Source of the DNA: Ilumatobacteraceae bacterium
GTDB lineage: Bacteria > Actinomycetota > Acidimicrobiia > Acidimicrobiales > Ilumatobacteraceae
Length of the DNA: 21,682 bases
Reading direction: 5' to 3'
NCBI GenBank assembly: GCA_030727685.1
Contig: JANRBC010000086.1
Location: forward strand, 1-21,682
Shown here: positions 15,487 to 21,682 of the stretch, in pieces
Layout of the letters: each line of letters starts with the position of its first letter
Numbering within the stretch: the first letter of the stretch is position 1
Notes under the pieces: generated by a model
The model's database searches: none
Seen by the model: the letters and a program-made list of their open reading frames with translations, nothing else
Told to the model about the DNA's origin: nothing
Translations under genes and position numbers: made by a program

Positions 15487-15496
15487 TAAGTAACAA

Positions 15497-16519
15497 ATGC
15501 TTGACGATCGTAAGACTGCAATCCTCAGGGCTGTCGTAGAGGAGTACATCGCCACCGCGCAACCGGTGGGTTCTGCGCACATTGCCAATAATCGTGATTT
15601 GGCGGTCTCGTCGGCGACGGTGCGCAATGACATGGCGGCTTTAGAGCGCGAAGGCTATTTGATGCATCCGCATACTTCGGCTGGTCGAATACCAACCGAT
15701 AAGGGATACCGGTTTTTTGTCGACAACTTGGTGCCGAACGGTTCGCTTGGCTCGATCGAACAGGCGAAAGTCGGAAGTTTTTTTGAAACCGCGCACTTTC
15801 GTCTAGAAGAAACACTTCAGCGAACGTCGATGTTGTTGGCGCAATTGACGAATTATGCATCAGTTGTAATTGGGCCGACTGCAGAAGTTGCCGTCGTGCG
15901 CTCGGTGCAACTAGTTCGGCTCTCGAGCCATCACATCACGGTGGTCGTCGTGCTTTCAAACGGTGCAGTCGAAAATGCACAAATTGAAATCACGAGCGAT
16001 GTCTTAGATGATGAGATTTTGCAAGCCAATGCAGAACTTCAGCGCCTCATGATTACTCAGCCGTTGAGTGATGTTGCTTCTCATCGCGAGGCAAATCGCA
16101 ATGTGAGCAAAGATCAAACTCGTGATGCTGGTGTCGTTGCATTGTGCGAAAAAGTCTTGTCGGCTCTTGACCGCGTGCGAAATGACGAGAACTTCTACGT
16201 CGGTGGCGTGGCGCAGATGGCTGAGGCATTTGACGCTGTAGAAATCGTGCGCAATGTTTTGCACACTCTTGAGCAGCAATATGTTGTTGTCACGCTTGTT
16301 CGCGACATGCTGAACCGTGGCGTTTCAGTTGCGATCGGTGCCGAGCACGGCGTCGAGCCACTTTCGGCATGTTCAGTTGTCTTGGCGCCAGTTCGCGCCG
16401 ATGGCGAAACTGTGGGCACTGTTGGTGTGCTTGGGCCAACGCGTATGAATTATCCGCAAGCATTGGCGACCGTAGATTTGGTTAGCGACCGACTTGGTCG
16501 TCGTTTGACCGAAAATTAA
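15497..16519 (+). CDS. hrcA: Heat-inducible transcription repressor HrcA
   Basis: 340 residues, the usual size. HrcA represses dnaK/groE-type operons by binding the CIRCE inverted repeat and depends on GroEL for folding. The winged-helix N-terminus (MLDDRKTAILRAVVEEYI, then PVGSAHIA and the SSATVRNDMAALEREGYL helix) and HTSAGRIPTDKGYRFFVD are diagnostic; the C-terminal GAF-like domain ends with VLGPTRMNYPQALATVDLVS. It is followed by dnaJ after 5 nt, the common hrcA-dnaJ pair. No CIRCE element is seen in its own upstream region, so autoregulation through a canonical site is not supported here. The start ATG 15497 has GATAAG ending 6 nt upstream, a modest -10 match. Confidence 0.97.
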   Translation: MLDDRKTAILRAVVEEYIATAQPVGSAHIANNRDLAVSSATVRNDMAALEREGYLMHPHTSAGRIPTDKGYRFFVDNLVPNGSLGSIEQAKVGSFFETAHFRLEETLQRTSMLLAQLTNYASVVIGPTAEVAVVRSVQLVRLSSHHITVVVVLSNGAVENAQIEITSDVLDDEILQANAELQRLMITQPLSDVASHREANRNVSKDQTRDAGVVALCEKVLSALDRVRNDENFYVGGVAQMAEAFDAVEIVRNVLHTLEQQYVVVTLVRDMLNRGVSVAIGAEHGVEPLSACSVVLAPVRADGETVGTVGVLGPTRMNYPQALATVDLVSDRLGRRLTEN

Positions 16520-16524
16520 TTCGA

Positions 16525-17670
16525 ATGGCGCAAGATTTTTATCAATTGCTTGGCGTGTCGCGTGGGGCGAGTCAAGACGAGTTAAAGCGCGCATATCGCA
16601 AGTTGGCGCGCGAACTGCACCCTGATGCGAACCCGAATAACGCTGAAGCCGAAGAAAAATTCAAACTTGTAAGTCGTGCGTACGAAGTTTTGTCAGACGA
16701 AGAGACTCGTGCACGATATGACCAATTTGGTGAAGCTGGTATAGCGGGTGGTGGTCGCGGCGGTGGAGATCCGTTTGGTGGTGCCGGCGGTTTCGGCAGC
16801 ATCTTCGATGCATTTTTCGGCGGTGACTCACCGTTTGGTGGCGGCGGGCGTCAACAATCTGGACCACAACGCGGCCCAGATTTAGAAACACAAATTGAAA
16901 TCGAATTTGTTGACGCAGTTTTTGGTTGTCGAACTTCGGTGTCGATTAGATCTGCTGTGAGTTGCGAAGAGTGCGAAGGGTCGGGCGCGGCTGCAGGCAC
17001 TAAGGCCACAACCTGTGCCGACTGTGGTGGCTCGGGTCAAGTGCGACGAATGCGTCAGAGCATTCTTGGACAAATGGTGACAACCACACCGTGCGGCCGC
17101 TGTCGCGGAATGGGTGAAATGATCGCGTCGCCGTGCAACAAATGTCGCGGTGAAGGTCGAGTGACCAAAGATCAGTCGCATGAGATTGATATTCCGGCGG
17201 GTATTGCTGCGGGTCAGACAATGCGCGTGACTGGTCGCGGCGGGGTAGGTCCGCGTGGTGGTGCGGCTGGTGATTTGTACGTGCATATTGAAGTTGCGCC
17301 TCATGAGATGTATCAACGTGAAGAAAATGATTTGGTAACGAACGTGCAGGTTTCGATTGCTCAGGCTGCACTTGGCGTTGATCTAGTGCTCGCGACTCTT
17401 GATGGTGATGAGACGCTCATAGTTGCACCCGGCGTGCAGCACGGTCACGAGTATGTACTCAAGGGTCGGGGCGTGCCGTACTTGAATCAAGGCGGACGCA
17501 ATCGAGGTCGAACACGCGGCGACCTTCGTGCGCGAATTGAAGTTGTGGTGCCGAAAAAACTTTCATCAAAAGAGCGTGATTTGTTGCAGCAGTTGGCCAA
17601 AGAGCGCGGAGAACAAGTCGCGGCCAGCGACACTTCATTGAAGTCAAAGATTAAGTCGGCATTTTCGTGA
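16525..17670 (+). CDS. dnaJ: Chaperone protein DnaJ (type I Hsp40)
   Basis: 381 residues. Co-chaperone that delivers clients to DnaK and stimulates its ATPase. The J domain has HPD at residues 32-34; a Gly/Phe-rich linker spans about 74-115; the zinc-binding domain has four CxxC pairs (Cys147/150, 164/167, 190/193, 204/207), each in a CxxCxGxG-type repeat; the C-terminal substrate-binding domains follow. All parts of a type I DnaJ are present. It begins 5 nt after the hrcA stop with no obvious ribosome site, implying translational coupling, and its TGA overlaps the GTG start of rsmE (GTGA). dnaK and grpE are not in the window; actinobacteria often have a second dnaJ near them. Confidence 0.97.
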   Translation: MAQDFYQLLGVSRGASQDELKRAYRKLARELHPDANPNNAEAEEKFKLVSRAYEVLSDEETRARYDQFGEAGIAGGGRGGGDPFGGAGGFGSIFDAFFGGDSPFGGGGRQQSGPQRGPDLETQIEIEFVDAVFGCRTSVSIRSAVSCEECEGSGAAAGTKATTCADCGGSGQVRRMRQSILGQMVTTTPCGRCRGMGEMIASPCNKCRGEGRVTKDQSHEIDIPAGIAAGQTMRVTGRGGVGPRGGAAGDLYVHIEVAPHEMYQREENDLVTNVQVSIAQAALGVDLVLATLDGDETLIVAPGVQHGHEYVLKGRGVPYLNQGGRNRGRTRGDLRARIEVVVPKKLSSKERDLLQQLAKERGEQVAASDTSLKSKIKSAFS

Positions 17671-18347
17671 TCTCTGCGCTGCGTAACTCAGCGGCACATG
17701 TTTTTGTAGATTCAATTGACGCGCCGGTTTTGGGTGACGTAGACGCGCATCACTTATTGCGCGTCTTGCGGGTGAAGTCGCGAGATGTTGTGACGGTCTC
17801 AGATGGCGGCGGACGATGGCGAACGTGTGTAGTTGATGGCGATGCAAAAATTGAGGTTACGAGCGAAGTTGCCGTAGAGCCAGCACCGAAGTGGCAGTTG
17901 AGAGTTGCCTTTTCTGTAGTCAAAGGTGACCGACCCGAGTGGACGGTGCAGAAACTAACTGAGATTGGTATTGACGAGATTATTGTTTTGGCACCAACGA
18001 CTCGCAGTGTCGTGCGATGGGATGCTGGTCGAGCAAACAAGAATTTAGAGAAACTGCGATTAGTTGCTCGCGAGGCGGCGATGCAGTCACGACGCGTTTG
18101 GTTGCCAAAAGTGAGCGATGTCGTGGCTCTGGCACAGTTGGGTGATGCATTTATCGCCGACCCGACTGGTGAAGTTTTGAATGAGTCGCATCGCACGATT
18201 GCGATTGGCCCTGAGGGTGGCTTTACGCAAGAAGAAGTCTCTGCTGGCAAAGGAGTCGTTTCGCTTGGTGACACAATTTTGCGAGCAGAAACTGCGGCGA
18301 TTAGTGCGGCTGTTCTAATGTCGAGTTACCGAAATAAAGAAAGTTGA
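17667..18347 (+). CDS. rsmE: 16S rRNA m3U1498 methyltransferase RsmE
   Basis: 226 residues. A SPOUT-family (alpha/beta-knot) methyltransferase that modifies U1498 of 16S rRNA using S-adenosylmethionine. The N-terminal PUA-like domain (HHLLRVLRVKSRDVVTVSDG), the KLTEIGIDEIIVL segment, REAAMQSRR and the knot motifs IAIGPEGGFTQEEV and LGDTILRAETAAISA are characteristic. The GTG start overlaps the dnaJ stop by 4 nt, and dnaJ-rsmE is a widely conserved pair. The bldD-like gene follows 7 nt after its stop. Confidence 0.96.
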   Translation: MISALRNSAAHVFVDSIDAPVLGDVDAHHLLRVLRVKSRDVVTVSDGGGRWRTCVVDGDAKIEVTSEVAVEPAPKWQLRVAFSVVKGDRPEWTVQKLTEIGIDEIIVLAPTTRSVVRWDAGRANKNLEKLRLVAREAAMQSRRVWLPKVSDVVALAQLGDAFIADPTGEVLNESHRTIAIGPEGGFTQEEVSAGKGVVSLGDTILRAETAAISAAVLMSSYRNKES

Positions 18348-18354
18348 ACCGACA

Positions 18355-18882
18355 ATGAGCCCATCTGACGACGAGATGCTTGAGCAGTCTCCGTTTTCAC
18401 GGATGGTGGGTGAGCGCCTGAGATCGATTCGCTCGCAGAAGAATTTGTCACTTAGCGAGGTCGAACTTCAGTCACGCGAAGAATTTAAAGCCTCAGTGCT
18501 TGGCGCATACGAACGAGGTGAACGGGCGATTTCAGTGCCGCGCCTTGAGCGTCTGGCCAAGTTTTATGGTGTGACGATTGATCAACTTTTGCCACGTGAC
18601 CCGTTGCGAGTCGAAGATAATCAGCCGGGTGCGTCAGCCCCGACGAAACTTCGAATTGACGTGGCCAAACTTTCGACGCGCGAAGGCATCGAATTTAAGA
18701 TGCTTGAAAGATTTTTGCGGATGATTCAAGTACAACGACAAGACTTCAACGGCAAAGTTATAACGGTGCGCGCGCACGATACGCGGGCGATAGCCGTGAT
18801 GCTCGACATTGCCGTCGATGAAGTTGGCGCCAAACTTGCCGAACTTGACTTGTTGTTCGTGCCACCAACAACGCAGAGTTGA
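18355..18882 (+). CDS. bldD: BldD-type XRE-family transcriptional regulator with c-di-GMP signature
   Basis: 175 residues. Residues 14-80 are an XRE helix-turn-helix domain (ERLRSIRSQKNLSLSEVE, then LGAYERGERAISVPRLERLAKFYG in two helices), close to Streptomyces BldD (there VGSYERGDRAVTVQRL). The C-terminal domain carries RQD at 128-130, eight residues, and RAHD at 139-142, matching exactly the RXD-X8-RXXD motif through which BldD binds tetrameric c-di-GMP and dimerises on DNA. BldD represses developmental genes in Streptomyces; the target set here is unknown. The gene lies 7 nt after rsmE and its TGA touches the hemW start, so it is expressed within this housekeeping operon. The ATG 18355 has no strong ribosome site. 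Confidence 0.9.
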   Translation: MSPSDDEMLEQSPFSRMVGERLRSIRSQKNLSLSEVELQSREEFKASVLGAYERGERAISVPRLERLAKFYGVTIDQLLPRDPLRVEDNQPGASAPTKLRIDVAKLSTREGIEFKMLERFLRMIQVQRQDFNGKVITVRAHDTRAIAVMLDIAVDEVGAKLAELDLLFVPPTTQS

Positions 18883-18887
18883 ATATC

Positions 18888-19967
18888 ATGCACTCAGGAT
18901 TTGGTGTTTACATTCATATTCCGTTTTGTGCAAAAAAGTGCGACTATTGCGCTTTTGCAACGTTCACTGACCGCCACCAACTGACGACAGATTATTTGGC
19001 CGCGCTACGCACACACATTAAGCGCAGCGTTGCGAGTGCGATGCCTCGCGCGACGAGTGTGTTCATCGGCGGGGGCACGCCGACTCTGGTGCCGGCTGCA
19101 GAGTTAATGAGTGTGTTGGCTGAGATTCCGCTTGCAGAAGGCTGCGAAGTGACGGTCGAGTGCAACCCCGACGACATCACTCTTGAGATGATGCAGACAT
19201 ATCGCGCGGGCGGGGTAAATCGAATCAGTATTGGTGTGCAGTCGACGGTCGATCATGTTTTGAAGTCGCTTGGGCGCACGCATAACCCTGAGAACGTGCA
19301 GCGCTCGGTGTCTTGCGTGCGCGAAGCAGGGTTTGAGACTTTCAATCTCGACATTATTTATGGTGCTGCGGGCGAAACCCTTGATGACTGGTCGCGGACG
19401 TTGCGTGATGTCGTGGCGCTTGATCCGCCTCATGTCTCTGCATACGGTTTGACAGTAGAAGCAAATACGGCTTTGGCAACGCAACCTGATCGCCACCCAG
19501 ATGACGATGATCAAGCAGATAAATATTTGTTGTGCGACGACGCATTGTCGGCACACGGCTTGCAGAATTATGAGATTTCAAATTGGGCCAAGCCTGGTCA
19601 TGAATGCAAACACAATTCGCTTTATTGGCAGCAGGGCAATTACGAAGGTTTCGGCAGTGCCGCCCATGCACATTTAAATGGCCGACGTTGGTGGAATGTT
19701 CGCACGCCAGATCGATATATCGAGTTAGTTAATGCTGGCGAGTCACCAGAGTCGTCGAGTGAGACGCTTGATGCCGAAACGAGTAAGCGCGAGATGCTGC
19801 AGTTGTTGGTGCGAACTCGCGAGGGTGTGCCACTTGGTTCGTTTAGTGAGGCTGATCTTGACGAAATGAGTGAGTTGCTTGACCGCCAAGATGATCGAAT
19901 TGTTTTGACTCGGGCCGGTCGTTTGCTCGCAAATGAAGTCGCGCTACGACTGATTGATGCTATTTAA
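18888..19967 (+). CDS. hemW: Heme chaperone HemW (radical SAM, HemN-like)
   Basis: 359 residues from ATG 18888. The radical-SAM cluster motif CxxxCxxC is Cys14-Cys18-Cys21 (IPFCAKKCDYCAF), followed by GGGTPT, the VECNPDD segment, the RISIGVQS motif and a C-terminal HemN_C domain with HNSLYWQQGNYEGFGSAAH. HemW proteins, formerly annotated as oxygen-independent coproporphyrinogen oxidases, bind and transfer heme; the CxxxCxxC without the extra Cys of true HemN supports HemW. TTG 18879, overlapping the bldD stop as TTGA, is an alternative in-frame start. The 3' end overlaps the convergent panB-like gene by 8 bp. It appears to be the last gene of the plus-strand series begun at lepA. Confidence 0.95.
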   Translation: MHSGFGVYIHIPFCAKKCDYCAFATFTDRHQLTTDYLAALRTHIKRSVASAMPRATSVFIGGGTPTLVPAAELMSVLAEIPLAEGCEVTVECNPDDITLEMMQTYRAGGVNRISIGVQSTVDHVLKSLGRTHNPENVQRSVSCVREAGFETFNLDIIYGAAGETLDDWSRTLRDVVALDPPHVSAYGLTVEANTALATQPDRHPDDDDQADKYLLCDDALSAHGLQNYEISNWAKPGHECKHNSLYWQQGNYEGFGSAAHAHLNGRRWWNVRTPDRYIELVNAGESPESSSETLDAETSKREMLQLLVRTREGVPLGSFSEADLDEMSELLDRQDDRIVLTRAGRLLANEVALRLIDAI

Positions 19968-20760
19968 TTGCTTTAAGAAACGCGTCAAACTCTTTTTTAT
20001 CGATTGTCACGTTGTTTTGGTCGGCAGGGTAGGCACCTGTGAGCACGTCGCTGCGAAATTCTTTAAATGCCGCAACCGATTCGCGGTGCAGGCGGTGATA
20101 TTCGGTTTTGAAGTCGCGGTAAACCTTTGAGTGCCGCGGTACATGACCCTCGTTGTCGCCGAGAATGTCAGTGGCGAAAAGATATTGCACATCGCAGTTG
20201 ATGCCGGCGCCCATGCCGATGATCAGCATTTTCGTGCGCTTGGAAATTTCGGTGGCAACTTCGGCTGGCACGACTTCCATTTCGACGCCAACAGCGCCGG
20301 CGTCTTCATATTGCTTTGTGAGTTCGTAAACACGCAACGCTTCGGCACTGGTTTTGCCGACGGCCTTCATGCCGCCAAACGGCGAGTTGCGATATGGCAC
20401 GAGACCGACGTGGCCGACTACGGGGATGTACTCGTCGGCGAGTGCCTTGATCGTGGGTATGCCGTATCCGCAATAAAGCGTGTCGGCGCCAACACCCATC
20501 AAACGGTATGCGTTGCGCAACACTTCGGTATGACCGGCATAGGTGTTGATTGCAAGTCCGATTGTGAGAAATGTGTTTGGTGCGGCTTTACGAATGCCGA
20601 CGTAGTCGCTTGATTGACCGTCGTGAAGTTCGGCAGCGACGAGCATGTCAATACCTGCTTCTTCGCATGCGGCCGCTTCGTTCGGCGTGCGCACAAAAAC
20701 TTGTGTCAAATGTCGTTTGCCTTTTGCGGCGAACAGATCTTTGAGAGTTAATTTCGACAT
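19960..20760 (-). CDS. panB: PanB-family protein (ketopantoate hydroxymethyltransferase-like), divergent active site
   Basis: 266 residues of the PanB/PEP-mutase TIM-barrel type. PanB makes ketopantoate from ketoisovalerate and methylene-THF for coenzyme A synthesis. Shared landmarks with E. coli PanB are APNTFL, GHVGLVP, FGGMKAVGK (for FGGYKVQGR), EVVPAEVA (with the equivalent of Glu181, here Glu162), IGMGAG and GHVPRHSK. By my hand alignment the Mg2+ ligands Asp45 and Asp84 are replaced (Ala43 with Glu44 beside it, and Gly68), and the Lys112/Glu114 pair by Tyr96/Gly98; the segment after Asp45 is also shortened. It may be a sub-family with altered chemistry rather than a true PanB. ATG 20760 has AGGGG 4 nt upstream. 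It overlaps hemW by 8 bp at the 3' end. Confidence 0.8.
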   Translation of the reverse strand: MSKLTLKDLFAAKGKRHLTQVFVRTPNEAAACEEAGIDMLVAAELHDGQSSDYVGIRKAAPNTFLTIGLAINTYAGHTEVLRNAYRLMGVGADTLYCGYGIPTIKALADEYIPVVGHVGLVPYRNSPFGGMKAVGKTSAEALRVYELTKQYEDAGAVGVEMEVVPAEVATEISKRTKMLIIGMGAGINCDVQYLFATDILGDNEGHVPRHSKVYRDFKTEYHRLHRESVAAFKEFRSDVLTGAYPADQNNVTIDKKEFDAFLKAIK

Positions 20761-20778
20761 TTGGCCCCTGTTTCGTTT

Positions 20779-20819
20779 GTGCGACTTCTATTGTCGCACC
20801 TCAACCTTTTGAGTTACAA
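20779..20819 (-). promoter_or_regulatory. Putative panB-like gene promoter with two overlapping inverted repeats
   Basis: On the minus strand a -35-like TTGTAA (20814-20819) and a -10-like GACAAT (20790-20795) are separated by 18 nt. GTGCGAC-N7-GTCGCAC (20779-20799) covers the -10 region and CTCAA-N4-TTGAG (20800-20813) fills the spacer. The leader would be about 20 nt with the AGGGG ribosome site. The dyads are good candidate operator sites. Confidence 0.4.
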
Positions 20820-20841
20820 ACCAGCACGCTATGCTTAGCGT
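20809..20841 (+). promoter_or_regulatory. Putative tRNA-Val promoter with dyad over the -10 box
   Basis: TTGAGT (20809-20814) and TATGCT (20830-20835), 15 nt apart, precede the tRNA by 13 nt, a usual leader length. ACGCTA-N4-TAGCGT (20826-20841), a perfect 6-bp inverted repeat, surrounds the -10 box. Confidence 0.4.
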
Positions 20842-20848
20842 CTAATAA

Positions 20849-20921
20849 GGGCGTGTAGCTCAGTTGGTAGAGCGCCACCTCGACATGGTGGAGGTCCCGG
20901 GTTCAAGCCCCGTCGCGCCCA
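20849..20921 (+). tRNA. tRNA-Val (anticodon GAC)
   Basis: A 73-nt cloverleaf: acceptor GGGCGTG/CGCGCCC (one G-U pair), D arm GCTC/GAGC with loop AGTTGGTA, anticodon stem CCACC/GGTGG with the 7-nt loop TCGACAT giving anticodon GAC at 20882-20884, a 5-nt variable loop AGGTC, T arm CCGGG/CCCGT with loop TTCAAGC, and discriminator A. CCA is not encoded. Two features are odd: position 33 is C (20881) instead of the near-universal U, and the outer T-stem pair 49-65 is a C/U mismatch (20897/20913). Promoter-like boxes lie upstream. The Val identity follows from the anticodon; reduced function cannot be excluded. Confidence 0.9.
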
Positions 20922-20955
20922 CAATTTGTTTGGTGAGTTCGCGTTTTCGCGGAGG

Positions 20956-21682
20956 CTATTTTTTGTCGGCGATTGCTTGCGACTCGCGAGCGGCACCTTT
21001 AAAGATGCCCTTGCTCATCAATGACAGCTCGCTCTTGCGTCGTCGTTCGTAAATAGTCGCGCGGTTCGCGTGAATTTGTGGGTCTTCGGGTGCGGCCCAA
21101 CCAGCAAAGTCGGCAAGGTGACAAGCCATGCGGATGTCGCCACTCTCCATCAATTCGAGTGCGCGGCTCATTAAGTTTTCTGCGCCACCAGAAAGATTCG
21201 CCAGTTCGGTCGCCACTTGACTGTCAGGTGCGGGCTTGAGTCGTGATGGGGCGCCATCCCACCAGCCGCCGTAAAGTCGCCAGATGTTTCGCACAACGAA
21301 TTCGGGTTCGTCGTAAAGCGGACGCATATACGGCTTTTCTAAAATGTTTTTCGGAACCTTCACAGTGTGAACAATCGCATCGAGCGTTTCGCCCGCGTTC
21401 ATCATCTCAATGACCTGAGTGACGAGACTTTCGAGCGACGATGCGATGTCGTCGAGAACCATTGCGATTCGTTTTTTGCCCTCGATCGGCAAACCGTGAG
21501 CCGGTACAAGTAGTTCGGGGCCTTGAGCGATCATTCGTCGCAATGCTTGTGCCCATTCGAATGCGTAACGCTGAACTTTTTGCGGGTTGCCGGCATTGGG
21601 GTAGTTCCAAATTACGAAGTCGCCAGCAAAGAGCCACTTTTTATCGGGCAACCATGCCCACAAGTGGTCGTCTGTTTCACCG
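20956..21682 (-). CDS. Alkyl-sulfatase-like MBL-fold protein, C-terminal part (start outside window)
   Basis: The frame is open to the right edge (reading GETDDHLWAWLP there), so the TTG at 21663 is internal and the N-terminus lies outside. The visible ~242 residues hold the end of a metallo-beta-lactamase domain (ETDDH, AGDFVIWNYPN with a metal-ligand Asp, LLVPAHG with a metal-ligand His) and then a helical region with RNIWRLYGGWWDGAPSRLKP and a TPR-like repeat (NLMSRALELMESGDIRMACHLADFAG, in two helices). This matches the dimerisation domain of SdsA/BDS1-type alkyl sulfatases, which release sulfate from alkyl sulfate esters, and their uncharacterised relatives. Substrate is unknown. The gene ends convergent to the tRNA, 34 bp away. 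I see no clear terminator between them. Confidence 0.85.
   Translation of the reverse strand, partial: GETDDHLWAWLPDKKWLFAGDFVIWNYPNAGNPQKVQRYAFEWAQALRRMIAQGPELLVPAHGLPIEGKKRIAMVLDDIASSLESLVTQVIEMMNAGETLDAIVHTVKVPKNILEKPYMRPLYDEPEFVVRNIWRLYGGWWDGAPSRLKPAPDSQVATELANLSGGAENLMSRALELMESGDIRMACHLADFAGWAAPEDPQIHANRATIYERRRKSELSLMSKGIFKGAARESQAIADKK

Noticed and set aside
20940..20963. Intrinsic terminator after the tRNA (CGCG-TTTT-CGCG followed by a T-run)
   Set aside because: The stem is only 4 bp and the six T's begin 7 nt after it, inside the opposing gene; too weak to call.
20864..21052. 62-codon open frame beginning inside the tRNA
   Set aside because: It overlaps the tRNA and the opposing MBL gene and has no protein-like features.

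Overview
The window is a gene-dense chromosomal segment of a bacterium with moderate GC. It most likely comes from the Actinobacteriota, and an Acidimicrobiia-type lineage (Ilumatobacter-like) is my best guess. The grounds are a BldD-type regulator with its c-di-GMP signature, a relative of the mycothiol-linked thiol oxidoreductase Rv2466c, a PAC2 protein, frequent GTG starts, and several start codons placed 6 nt after a TANNNT -10 box (leaderless promoters). The taxonomic call is inference; no rRNA is present. Nothing looks like a phage, transposon, plasmid or CRISPR locus.

Layout: (1) 1-4335, plus strand: the 3' part of infB (5' end outside the window), a DsbA/Rv2466c-like thiol oxidoreductase and an acetylpolyamine/histone-deacetylase-family hydrolase. 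(2) 4332-6257, minus strand: a phosphotransferase (APH/ACAD10 type) followed by a PAC2 protein. (3) 6334-10732: a thioredoxin with a helical C-terminal extension (CnoX/YbbN type), comEA, a small membrane protein on the opposite strand, comEC and holA. The DNA-uptake pair comEA/comEC is thus split by an opposing gene. (4) rpsT (minus) overlaps the end of holA tail to tail and is divergent from lepA. (5) 11090-19967, plus strand: lepA, an MFS exporter, photolyase, hrcA, dnaJ, rsmE, a bldD homologue and hemW, mostly with gaps under 25 nt or short overlaps, so probably one or a few operons of translation, proteostasis and rRNA modification with a c-di-GMP-type regulator inside. (6) 19960-21682: a divergent panB-family gene (minus), a tRNA-Val(GAC) gene (plus) and the C-terminal part of an alkyl-sulfatase-like metallo-beta-lactamase protein (minus) running off the right edge.

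The genome is very compact. Three convergent pairs overlap at their stops (4, 23 and 8 bp) and one divergent pair overlaps at its start codons. No gap exceeds about 120 bp. I see no clearly novel multi-gene system. The items most worth checking are the panB homologue that lacks the usual metal ligands, the tRNA with C33, the conserved c-di-GMP motif in the BldD homologue, the recurrent leaderless promoter geometry, and the 14-bp palindrome carrying a -10 box on each strand between comEC and its divergent neighbour.
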